This document shows, one piece after another, positions 49,451 through 57,637 of a stretch of 64,000 nt of DNA. Both the position numbers and the translations under genes were made by a program. The notes below the pieces were generated by a model, which searched no databases, was not told the DNA's origin, and worked only from the letters and a program-made list of their open reading frames with translations. Source of the stretch: Chryseolinea lacunae. GTDB lineage: Bacteria > Bacteroidota > Bacteroidia > Cytophagales > Cyclobacteriaceae. Location: assembly GCF_016735595.1 (NCBI RefSeq), contig NZ_JAERRB010000001.1, forward strand, positions 62,001-126,000, written 5' to 3'. The stretch's first letter is position 1, and each line of letters begins with the position of its first letter.

Positions 49451-50542
49451 TCATAGCTTTATAAATATCTTCCTGCGATACAGAACATAGGCCGGCAGGA
49501 AATTCAGCGCCACAAAACACACAGCATACAGAGCACTTGCCCACTCGGCACGCACCCCGGCGTCAACCAAGGCGTTGACAACCCGGTGGTTCAACGTTTC
49601 GCCTTGCAGGGGAAAGACATAACACACCAGGGCCAATAGTTCGGCCATCACATAAACAGCAATGGCGTTGGCACCGAAAATGATGCCGATCTTTGTTCCG
49701 TTTGTCCACCCGCGCAGGTCCACCACATAATAGGCCGCTCCCAGCAACAGCGCAGCAAAGCCCGATGTGACCAACACAAACGAACTGGTCCACAGGTTTT
49801 CATTCACAGGAAACACAAGTCCCCACACATAGCCTGCTGCCGCCGACACCAGTCCGGCCACCATGAGGCCAATCACTTTATCTTTTGGTTCCCGTGCACT
49901 TTGCAGCCAATGGCCCGCCAGCAATCCCGAGATGCCCGACACGATGGCGGGGAACGTGCTCAGAATGCCTTCGGGGTCCCACGTGCCTTGCCACATTTTT
50001 CCGGGAAGCCATTGCAGGTCTACCCACGCCGCCAGGTTCACACCCGGTTCAAGCATCACCTTGCCCTGCCCCGGTGTCGGGATCAGAAGCATGCACAGGC
50101 AGTAGGCTATCAGAATGCCCATGCCCACAATCGCCTGGGTGCGCGCCGTGGTTTTCAAAAAGAGAAATGCGCAGGGAAGAAACACCAACGCAATGCGCGG
50201 CAACACACCGGTGTAGCGCAGGTCGCTGAAGTTGAAATACGGAAGCAGGTTCAGGAGAATGCCCAATGCAAAGAGCTTCAGAAACCGGATCACAATTTTG
50301 CGATAGAGCTCGCCCTTGGGTTCGCCCAGCGCCACCTTGCGGCCATACGCCAGCACGATGGAGATGCCCACAATGAAAAGAAAAAAGGGTGCAATGAGAT
50401 CGGTTGGTGTGAGACCGTTCCACACGGTGTGGCGCAGGGGCGCGAACACGTGCGCTTCATCGCCTGGAAAATTCACCAGGATCATGGCGGCGATCGTGAA
50501 TCCACGAAGCGCATCGAGCGAGGTAAGGCGTTGGGATGTCAT
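49451..50542 (-). CDS. HGSNAT/NagX-like membrane acetyltransferase (copy 2)
   Basis: A 363-residue paralogue of the downstream neighbour, separated by 4 bp, with the same helices and motifs (SLDALRGFTIAAMILVNFPG, PTPGQGKVMLEPGVNLAAWVD, YRRKIFIKL at the end). The pair arose by tandem duplication and has since diverged visibly. It follows the propeller lipoprotein gene by 14 bp. Confidence 0.88.
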   Translation of the reverse strand: MTSQRLTSLDALRGFTIAAMILVNFPGDEAHVFAPLRHTVWNGLTPTDLIAPFFLFIVGISIVLAYGRKVALGEPKGELYRKIVIRFLKLFALGILLNLLPYFNFSDLRYTGVLPRIALVFLPCAFLFLKTTARTQAIVGMGILIAYCLCMLLIPTPGQGKVMLEPGVNLAAWVDLQWLPGKMWQGTWDPEGILSTFPAIVSGISGLLAGHWLQSAREPKDKVIGLMVAGLVSAAAGYVWGLVFPVNENLWTSSFVLVTSGFAALLLGAAYYVVDLRGWTNGTKIGIIFGANAIAVYVMAELLALVCYVFPLQGETLNHRVVNALVDAGVRAEWASALYAVCFVALNFLPAYVLYRRKIFIKL

Positions 50543-50556
50543 GTGGTTCGTCCGGG

Positions 50557-52863
50557 TTAGAAGGGTTCACTGACCAATACGTTGTTCGTGGCCTGAGGCG
50601 CGCTGATCACGCCCAGGAAACGGCCCATCCAATAGGGCAACAAAAACGTGTCGCCCGCGCTGATTTCGGCTGCTCCACTTCCGTCTTTGTCGAGACGGAA
50701 AAGATTCCGGTTGTGCTTCAGCTCGGGGCGTTCGTCGGGGGGAAGAATTTCGCGCGTGGTTTCACTGCGGAAATTTTCGGGTACGAGTTCAATATCTTTA
50801 CGGTGACTGTTGTGCTGGCTCCACTCAATCATGTCGAGCGGAAATTCTTTGAGATACCACACGGTTTCGTCGAGTCCAAAATCAGGTGCACCGGTCATGG
50901 CATAACAGAGATTCCAAAGGCCGTCTTTTTCAGAGCGTTCAAACGCCCAGTGGTCGCGGATTGCTTCCTTGTATTGTGCGCGGAGCGAATCGTTGAGCGC
51001 ATAGGGATACAATCCCCAATAGCCCAGAAAATACATTTCGTCGTCCGAATTGTTCCAGCCATCCGAAAGCATCCGGCTCCAGGCATCGGCGTCTTTGGGC
51101 GCATAGGTGATGTCGCTTATGGGGCGTGTCAGGTTTTTCAGATAGCCGTCGCGATACAACAGCTGTTCCACCTTGTCTTTGTATTCTTTCTTCTTTGTGA
51201 AGTGATAGGCCGTTTGCATAAACGCAATGATGTTGGACGAACCCAGGCGGCGGTCGCCTACCATTTCCGGAAAGCGGTTGATGTAGGCTGGATTCCAGCG
51301 GCCCCACAGCGTAGGGCGACCGTCGTAGTCTACCAGCGTGAGATCGTTGGCAAGAATGTAGGCGCTCAGCTGATCGATGAGGTGAACAGCGCGTTGCTTC
51401 AACGCCGCGTCGTCGCTGTATTCGGCCACTACGGTCAATGCAAAATATTGTCCCACCGTTTGGTCGCTGCTGGCCGATCCGCGCCAGTCCCACGCGGGCG
51501 ACACGTGTTGCCAGCTGCTGGGCACGCGTGCATAGTCGGGATACCAATAGTCGAGAATGTTTTCGCGATACTCTTCGCGGATGATGGCGATGCCGGGCCG
51601 CTCGAACGTGCGACCGAACAATCCCTTCACCGGTGCCAGCGTATGAAGTCGCTCCATGGCTTCAAAAGCTTCTACACAATTCTGCAAGGCTTCGGGGTCG
51701 TGCGTCACTTTGTGGCGAAACACCTGGCTGGCCAGATACATCGCCGTCCAGAGGTTGTCGCTGTCGTGATAGCTGACCTGGGCGGTGGCTATGTTTCCGT
51801 CTTTCAGATTCGTCATGTCGCAATTGAACCCATAACGAATGTGTCGTTGCCGCACCTGCGCTTCATAGAACTGCGCCTTGTCGAACAGCGTCATCTTTTC
51901 AAAGCGTATGCAGGCAAGTCCGGTGGATGTCAACACCAACACGTCGTTGCCGTTGGCGGCAATGTCCTTCACGTGGTTGTCGGGAAGCCACCGTTGAGAA
52001 GCGTAGTAGTTGAACTTGCCATCGTCGCGCAACATGAAGGCGCCTTGTGTTGATCCAAACCAAAGATGGTTGTTTATCTCTTTTACGGTGGTGAGTGTGC
52101 GTGCAGGCAAAGCCTTGTGCAGAGAACCTATTTGCGTATGACTGTCTGCGTCCCAGGTGCCGTAGCCGTTCGATGTGCCCACCACGATCCGGTTGTTGTG
52201 GGTTTGCGTGAAGCACGTAAATCCTTCGCCGCTAAAGGCACGCACAAGGGTTTTCTGCTCCGGCGAAAAAATCAGAACCGACTTTTTTGCCAAAATCCAG
52301 AATTGTTTTCGCGATGCGTCATATTGAATGTCGAGTAACACCTCGGGTGTTATGTCTTCCCACAACACCTTGCTGTCCTTCACATACTGCAACGAACGGC
52401 CATCGGAAAGTAAAAAGTCGAATGCCGAACCCGCTGCAAAAAAACGGGGATGCGGCATGGTGTATTTGCAATACACCTCCCCTGCCCAGGCGTTGGCCAA
52501 CACGGCGTGATCGTCGAAGTAAACAAACTGCCGATCCAACGTGGTCAGACCTTTTATGTTTTTATCCTTCAGTGGCCGATAGGAAGTTTCCGGCACAAGG
52601 GTGCCCGGCACCAACAGTTGTCCATTGAACGGTTTCAACAAACCCTCGCGCGAAAGCACCTGAACATTGCCATTCCGGTCGGCACATACTTTCTGTAATT
52701 CCGTAGGTCGGCCAGCAAGTGTATACTTAACGCCGTAGTCCTGCGTGTAACCAATGTCCTGATAAACGGGCATCGCTGTCGACACACTTGTTTCGCGCGG
52801 TGGAGCAGAACATCTCCACAGCAACAAACCAACCATCACGACAGCGAGTGCGCGCAACATCAT
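50557..52863 (-). CDS. Propeller plus helical-domain lipoprotein, paralogue 1
   Basis: A 768-residue secreted lipoprotein (lipobox LLLWRC). The first about 325 residues are beta-propeller-like, with blades of the HLWFGSTQGAFMLRDDG type. The last about 400 residues are helical with conserved DSDNLWT (about 367), WDWRGSASSDQ (about 458-468), LWGRWNPAYIN (about 519), NSDDEMYFLGYWGLY (about 605) and LLPYWMGR (near the end). The two paralogues have SSDE where this one has SSDQ. No named family recognised; a carbohydrate-active helical toroid is a guess. Its ATG pair overlaps the previous stop (ATGA). Confidence 0.75.
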   Translation of the reverse strand: MMLRALAVVMVGLLLWRCSAPPRETSVSTAMPVYQDIGYTQDYGVKYTLAGRPTELQKVCADRNGNVQVLSREGLLKPFNGQLLVPGTLVPETSYRPLKDKNIKGLTTLDRQFVYFDDHAVLANAWAGEVYCKYTMPHPRFFAAGSAFDFLLSDGRSLQYVKDSKVLWEDITPEVLLDIQYDASRKQFWILAKKSVLIFSPEQKTLVRAFSGEGFTCFTQTHNNRIVVGTSNGYGTWDADSHTQIGSLHKALPARTLTTVKEINNHLWFGSTQGAFMLRDDGKFNYYASQRWLPDNHVKDIAANGNDVLVLTSTGLACIRFEKMTLFDKAQFYEAQVRQRHIRYGFNCDMTNLKDGNIATAQVSYHDSDNLWTAMYLASQVFRHKVTHDPEALQNCVEAFEAMERLHTLAPVKGLFGRTFERPGIAIIREEYRENILDYWYPDYARVPSSWQHVSPAWDWRGSASSDQTVGQYFALTVVAEYSDDAALKQRAVHLIDQLSAYILANDLTLVDYDGRPTLWGRWNPAYINRFPEMVGDRRLGSSNIIAFMQTAYHFTKKKEYKDKVEQLLYRDGYLKNLTRPISDITYAPKDADAWSRMLSDGWNNSDDEMYFLGYWGLYPYALNDSLRAQYKEAIRDHWAFERSEKDGLWNLCYAMTGAPDFGLDETVWYLKEFPLDMIEWSQHNSHRKDIELVPENFRSETTREILPPDERPELKHNRNLFRLDKDGSGAAEISAGDTFLLPYWMGRFLGVISAPQATNNVLVSEPF

Positions 52864-55109
52864 TTTCCGGCTTTCGTTTCGGTGGGTGCGCTAATCACGT
52901 TGAGGTAGCGGCCCATCCAATAGGGCAACAGCCAGATGTCGCCCGCGCTATACTCCGACGCGCCACCGTCGCCACCATCCAGTTCAAAGCGGTTTGCATT
53001 GTGACGGTTGATGGGCAATTCGTCGGGCGGCAACACTTCGGTCGTGGTTTGTTCGCGGAAGTTGGGCTCTATGGGTTCGATGTCCTTGCGATGACTGTTG
53101 GCTACTTTCCAGTGGATCAGGTCCAGCGGATATTCCTGCAGATACCACACGGCCTCTTTCAAATCGAAGTCCGACGTGCCGGTGAGCGCAGTGAAAATAT
53201 TCCAGGCGGCCTCCTTCTCGGGTCGTTCCATTTGCCAGTGGTCGATGATGGCGTCTTTGTATTGTGTCTTCAGGGTGTCGTTGAGGGCGTAGCGATACAG
53301 TCCCCAATAGCCCACAAAATACATTTCGTCGTCGGAGTGATTCCACGACTCCGAAAGCATCTTGCTCCAGTCGTCGGCATCGGCGGCGGCTTTGCCGATC
53401 TTGGCCATGGGATACATTAGGTTTTTGAAATAGCCGTGCTTGGTCATCAACTCAACAGCTTTGTCTTTATAGACTTCTTTCTTTGTGAAATAATAGGCGG
53501 TCTGCAACATGGCGATGATGTTGGCTGAATTTATTTTCCGATCGCCCACACCCCAGGGTCTCTTGTTCACATACTCGGGATTCCATCTTCCCCACACCGT
53601 AGGCTTTCCATCCCAGTCCACCATATACATGTCGTTGTCCACGATGTGTTGCATAAGCGAGTCGATGAGGGTGACGGCGCGCTTTTGCAGCGAAGGCTGA
53701 TCGGTGAGCAATTCGGCCATCACGCCAAACGCAAAGATGTGACCAATGGCTTCGTCGCTACTGGTGGTAGCTTTCCAATCCCACTCGGGATGGCGTGCGC
53801 GTTGCCAGGCCTTGTCATCATATTTATATCCGCGACGCTCAAACGAACGCGACGGAAATCCTTTCAACTCGTTCACCGTGTAGAGGCGCTCCATGGCTTC
53901 GGTGGCTTCGGTGATGTTTTGCAGTGCGTCGTCTTCTTTTGTCACCACATAGCGAAACACTTCTGCACCCAGATACATGGTGGTCCACAGACCGTCGTTG
54001 TCAGAATCTTCCAGCGAACCGGTGGCGAGACTGCCGTCGGTCATGTAGGCCATGGTGGCGTTGAAACCGTGGCGTACGTGGCGCGCACGAACTTGTCGTT
54101 GAAAGTAGTTTGCTTTTTCGTGAAGGGTCATGGACTTGAACACGATTTGTGCCAGGCCTTTGTCCGTCAGAATCAGGATGGACGCCTCGGGGCCTTCGGC
54201 TATGTCGATCACGTCATCGCCGGGGAGCCATCGTTTCGAAGCGTAATAGTCAAACTTGCCGTCGGTGCGCACCTTGAACGCACCTTGCGTTGTGCCAAAC
54301 CACAGGGCTCCGCCAATTTCTTTCACCGTGGTGATGTCGGTGGCAGGAAGTTTTGTTTGTTTTTCACCTTTGGTTTGTGCCGTAGCGGCATCGATGGATT
54401 GATAGCCATCGTGCGTGCCCACTACCAACGTCTTGCCACTTTCAGTGAGTGCGAAGCTTGTGAGGTCCTTGCCGGAGAAAAATGGTTTCACCGAAAGATC
54501 GTTCACGGAGAAAACACTCACACCGTTTGCGGTCAACAGCCAGAACGTATCGGCGGTTGTGCTGTAGTCAATATCCAGAATGGTTTCGGACTGTTTTCCT
54601 TTCCACACCGATTTTCCATCCTTCACATATTCAAGCTCATGCCCGTCGGAAAGAAGAAAGGCTTTGTCCTTGCCACCTTTCAGCAGCGAAACGGTGGGGA
54701 TATTATAAAGTGTGTAAAGTTCCCCAGCCCAGGCGTTGCTCAACAGGGCTTTGTCGTCGGCATACACAAATTGATGCTGATATAGGTTGAGTGCCGTAAT
54801 CTTCTTGTCGGCTATGGGGCGATAGGTTCTGTCGGCAACCAGGGTGCCCGGATAAAGGAAACTACCGGCGTAGGGCTTCAGCAAGCCGGCCGACGAGAAG
54901 ATCGAGATCACACCATTGCGATCGCTCACAACTTTTTTCAATGCGACGCCTTCCTGGGTCACGTTGTATTTAATGCTATAGTCTTGTTGAAAGGCCACGT
55001 CCGCATGCACGGGTTGTGTCGAGGATGTGGCGGATTGATTTGGTGTGCAGGACTGAAGACAAACCTGAAGGATAAAAAGAAGGACAATGGTCCACGGTGC
55101 GCGTTTCAT
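52860..55109 (-). CDS. Propeller plus helical-domain lipoprotein, paralogue 2
   Basis: A 749-residue lipoprotein (lipobox CLQSC) aligning end to end with paralogue 1. It has the propeller part (ALWFGTTQGAFKVRTDG) and the helical part with SDNDGLWTTMYLGAEVFRY, WDWKATTSSDEAIGH, VWGRWNPEYVN, NHSDDEMYFVGYWGLYRY and WLLPYWMGRYL. It keeps the glutamate of SSDE. It has its own 104-bp upstream gap with a TTWRCG direct repeat. Function unknown. Confidence 0.75.
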   Translation of the reverse strand: MKRAPWTIVLLFILQVCLQSCTPNQSATSSTQPVHADVAFQQDYSIKYNVTQEGVALKKVVSDRNGVISIFSSAGLLKPYAGSFLYPGTLVADRTYRPIADKKITALNLYQHQFVYADDKALLSNAWAGELYTLYNIPTVSLLKGGKDKAFLLSDGHELEYVKDGKSVWKGKQSETILDIDYSTTADTFWLLTANGVSVFSVNDLSVKPFFSGKDLTSFALTESGKTLVVGTHDGYQSIDAATAQTKGEKQTKLPATDITTVKEIGGALWFGTTQGAFKVRTDGKFDYYASKRWLPGDDVIDIAEGPEASILILTDKGLAQIVFKSMTLHEKANYFQRQVRARHVRHGFNATMAYMTDGSLATGSLEDSDNDGLWTTMYLGAEVFRYVVTKEDDALQNITEATEAMERLYTVNELKGFPSRSFERRGYKYDDKAWQRARHPEWDWKATTSSDEAIGHIFAFGVMAELLTDQPSLQKRAVTLIDSLMQHIVDNDMYMVDWDGKPTVWGRWNPEYVNKRPWGVGDRKINSANIIAMLQTAYYFTKKEVYKDKAVELMTKHGYFKNLMYPMAKIGKAAADADDWSKMLSESWNHSDDEMYFVGYWGLYRYALNDTLKTQYKDAIIDHWQMERPEKEAAWNIFTALTGTSDFDLKEAVWYLQEYPLDLIHWKVANSHRKDIEPIEPNFREQTTTEVLPPDELPINRHNANRFELDGGDGGASEYSAGDIWLLPYWMGRYLNVISAPTETKAGK

Positions 55110-55170
55110 GAATGAGCTGTTTCGGTTAGGTAAACAAGAATATTAAAAATTACGGCGGAAGAAATGTGAT

Positions 55171-55197
55171 TTTACGTTTAAGAAGGATGCCTTTGCG
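55171..55197 (-). promoter_or_regulatory. Candidate AraC-type operator, direct repeat before propeller paralogue 2
   Basis: TTTACG at 55171-55176 and TTTGCG at 55192-55197 are 21 bp apart in the same orientation. The repeat begins 62 bp upstream of the start codon. Confidence 0.45.
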
Positions 55198-55213
55198 CAA
55201 GGGGCGCATTTTC

Positions 55214-57472
55214 CTAGGCTTTCGGCTTCGCGGGTGGCTGAATCATGTCGAGGTATCGGCCCATCCAATAGGGCAACAGCCAAAACACAGGCTCGCGTTC
55301 CATATAATGATCGCCCCCCACAATGCCCCACGGATTTTTATCCCAACGCACGGTGGCGCGTATGCTCGCCGGTTGAAGCGTGTTCACCTGAAGATCGCCC
55401 ATCACCGGCACATGCACCACGCGAACATCTTCGCGCCGGGTGTGATCGATGGTCCAGTCAACAAGATCCAGCGGCGTGTCGGTGAGAAATTCAACAGAGG
55501 GCTTCAACTCTTTTTTTTGTTGACGGGCATATACATAGATGAAGTTAATCAGAGGATTGTGATCGTCTTTGCGACGGGCCAGCCATTGATCGATGTGGTC
55601 TTCATAAAACTTTTTAAGCTTCGGATCGTCTTCGCCCTTCAGCAGGATGGGATATTGGTAGGCGGCGAGGATCACATCGAAGTAGATGAACCACGCCGGG
55701 TTCTGCTGTGGAATCTTCGCCATGTTGTCGAGGTAACCCTCGGTGTTGATGAGGCGGAGATATTCGCTTTGGAATTTTTCGTCGCGGGTGATGTAGTAGG
55801 CGAACTTGAGAAACGACAACACCTCCATGGAGTTCAGGCTTCGGTCGGGCGACCATTCGGGATCGTGGTTCAGGCGATCGGGCGACCACACACCCCAACG
55901 GGTGGGCTGGTCATCCACGTCGGTGAGGGTGAAGTTGTGTTTCATGAGGTGGGTCACGATTTTTGAAACGTGGCGGCGTATTTCCTCTTTTTCGGTTTCG
56001 TCGGCCACCAGGTCATAGTAGGTGAAATATCCAAACATGTGGCCGCAGATTTCGTCGCTGCTGGTGTCGCCCTTCCACATCCAGCGTCCGTCGCGCGATT
56101 TACGCCAGCGGATCTCTACGGGCTTGAAGCGTGGCTCTTTCACTTCCTCGTCGGCGCGTTCGCGCTCGGTGTAGGTGCGATTGCCGTCGTGATAGAAGCT
56201 CCATGTGGTGGGCACGATGGTGCGGGCAAAAAAGCCGTCGGTTTCGGTCACTTCCTGCAAGAGCTTCAGAAATTGAAACGCCTTGCGCGCTTTGGCTTTT
56301 GCGTCGTCGCTCTTGGTGGCGGCGTAGCGAAAACTTTCCATAGCCAGATAGTTGCTGGTGTATTCGCCATCGTTGTCGTCGTCTTCGGCCGCCCATTTTG
56401 TGGTGTCTCCTTCTGCGGCAAGGCGGCATTGTCCGGCAATCCACGGATCGCGGATGTGGCGGCGCATGAGCACGTCATAAAAATATTGCTCCTTGCTGGC
56501 CAATGTCATTTGTTTTTGCTTGATGGCGCTCACGCCCCGCGCGGTGCCGATCCACGCATTGCCCGATGCATCGAACGTGATGGCGTTCACTTTGTCGTCG
56601 ACCAGCCAACGCCGGCTGAAGCGAAGCGATGGCGTGAGGTCTGCGGCATAACGCACCACGCCCACATCGGTGCCTACCCACATCACTCCCGAAGGAGAAC
56701 GGCGCACGGCATTCACATTTATAGAAGGAATGCCCTGCTCCGGAAGCAAGGCGTTTATCTTTTTATTATCCTTAAGAATGGCAACACCTCCAAGGCCTCC
56801 AGCCCAAACCTGCCCGCGATCGTCAAACGCGGCACCGCGGATGTAGGCGCTCACCACATCATCCACACTGGAAAACAGGCGCGTGCTATCGGCGGTGGCG
56901 TGATACAGCCCAACATCCGAAGCCACCCACAATCCTCCGGCCTGGTCGGAGATCATGTCGCGGATGGAACGTGCCACGGTGTAGCTTTTTTTCTCGCACC
57001 GGCCATCGTCACACAACCAAACGCCACGCGGTCCACCGGCATACACGCCTTCCTTGGCAACGCACAACACACCCAGCGGCGACACCGGGCCTTCCACTTT
57101 TGCCGTCACATTGTTCTTTATTTTATAGAGGGCATTCCACGTACTCAACCAAACGGACGAGTCGTTGGCGATCGCCACGGCAAACGAAGGACCTTGGGCC
57201 GCGGCTGGCAAGGCAGCATCCCATGTCAGCGATTTATCTTTTTTGATGAACACACCCATTGGCGTAGCGATCCACACATTTTTCTTGCTGTCGACCGCGA
57301 GGCTGCGCACTTCACCCAGTGCAGCGGGCACCGGATAAGCTTCGTGATACTCCTGCCAGAACGCGGTGTCCTGAAACACAGTCACGTCGGTGGTTGTCGT
57401 GGTGGGTGGTGCGCTTTGCTTGCAGGCCATGGCAACAAGGGCCGTCAACACCAGTAGGGATAGTCGCTGCAT
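55214..57472 (-). CDS. Propeller plus helical-domain lipoprotein, paralogue 3
   Basis: A 752-residue lipoprotein (signal MQRLSLLVLTALVAMAC), the most divergent of the three. The propeller part shows blades such as NVWIATPMGVF, GLWVASDVGLYHA, VMWVGTDVGVVRY and NAWIGTARGVSAI, which are close to two-component-regulator-propeller repeats. The helical part has DDNDGEYTSNYLAMESFRY, WMWKGDTSSDEICGH, RWGVWSPDRLN and WLLPYWMGRYLDMI. First gene of the operon that runs to the ROK kinase. Function unknown. Confidence 0.75.
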   Translation of the reverse strand: MQRLSLLVLTALVAMACKQSAPPTTTTTDVTVFQDTAFWQEYHEAYPVPAALGEVRSLAVDSKKNVWIATPMGVFIKKDKSLTWDAALPAAAQGPSFAVAIANDSSVWLSTWNALYKIKNNVTAKVEGPVSPLGVLCVAKEGVYAGGPRGVWLCDDGRCEKKSYTVARSIRDMISDQAGGLWVASDVGLYHATADSTRLFSSVDDVVSAYIRGAAFDDRGQVWAGGLGGVAILKDNKKINALLPEQGIPSINVNAVRRSPSGVMWVGTDVGVVRYAADLTPSLRFSRRWLVDDKVNAITFDASGNAWIGTARGVSAIKQKQMTLASKEQYFYDVLMRRHIRDPWIAGQCRLAAEGDTTKWAAEDDDNDGEYTSNYLAMESFRYAATKSDDAKAKARKAFQFLKLLQEVTETDGFFARTIVPTTWSFYHDGNRTYTERERADEEVKEPRFKPVEIRWRKSRDGRWMWKGDTSSDEICGHMFGYFTYYDLVADETEKEEIRRHVSKIVTHLMKHNFTLTDVDDQPTRWGVWSPDRLNHDPEWSPDRSLNSMEVLSFLKFAYYITRDEKFQSEYLRLINTEGYLDNMAKIPQQNPAWFIYFDVILAAYQYPILLKGEDDPKLKKFYEDHIDQWLARRKDDHNPLINFIYVYARQQKKELKPSVEFLTDTPLDLVDWTIDHTRREDVRVVHVPVMGDLQVNTLQPASIRATVRWDKNPWGIVGGDHYMEREPVFWLLPYWMGRYLDMIQPPAKPKA

Positions 57473-57552
57473 TGTAGGGATGATAATGTCTCACGTCGCA
57501 CAATACGACGCTTAACAAGGATATCAAAAATAACAGCCTATGCGAGGGGGAT

Positions 57553-57579
57553 TTTGCGTATATGAAAGGGAGGTTAACG
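57553..57579 (-). promoter_or_regulatory. Candidate AraC-type operator before propeller paralogue 3
   Basis: TTTGCG at 57553-57558 followed 21 bp later by TTAACG at 57574-57579. It begins 81 bp upstream of the first gene of the propeller operon. Confidence 0.4.
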
Positions 57580-57602
57580 CAGAATGTAAACCGGGCCATT
57601 GC

Positions 57603-57629
57603 GTGCGCTGCCCGTATGGAGCAGCGCAC
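57603..57629 (-). terminator. Hairpin after the phosphatase gene
   Basis: GTGCGCTGC (57603-57611) pairs exactly with GCAGCGCAC (57621-57629) across a 9-base loop, just past the phosphatase stop at 57638. No T-run follows on the minus strand, so termination here is likely but not certain. Confidence 0.5.
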
Positions 57630-57637
57630 ACCGTTGC

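Noticed and set aside
50536-52053. 505-codon plus-strand frame opposite propeller paralogue 1
   Set aside because: Same shadow effect; the minus-strand frame carries the conserved motifs and signal peptide.
55970-57457. 495-codon plus-strand frame opposite propeller paralogue 3
   Set aside because: Antisense shadow of a clear lipoprotein gene with motif-conserved paralogues; composition is not protein-like.
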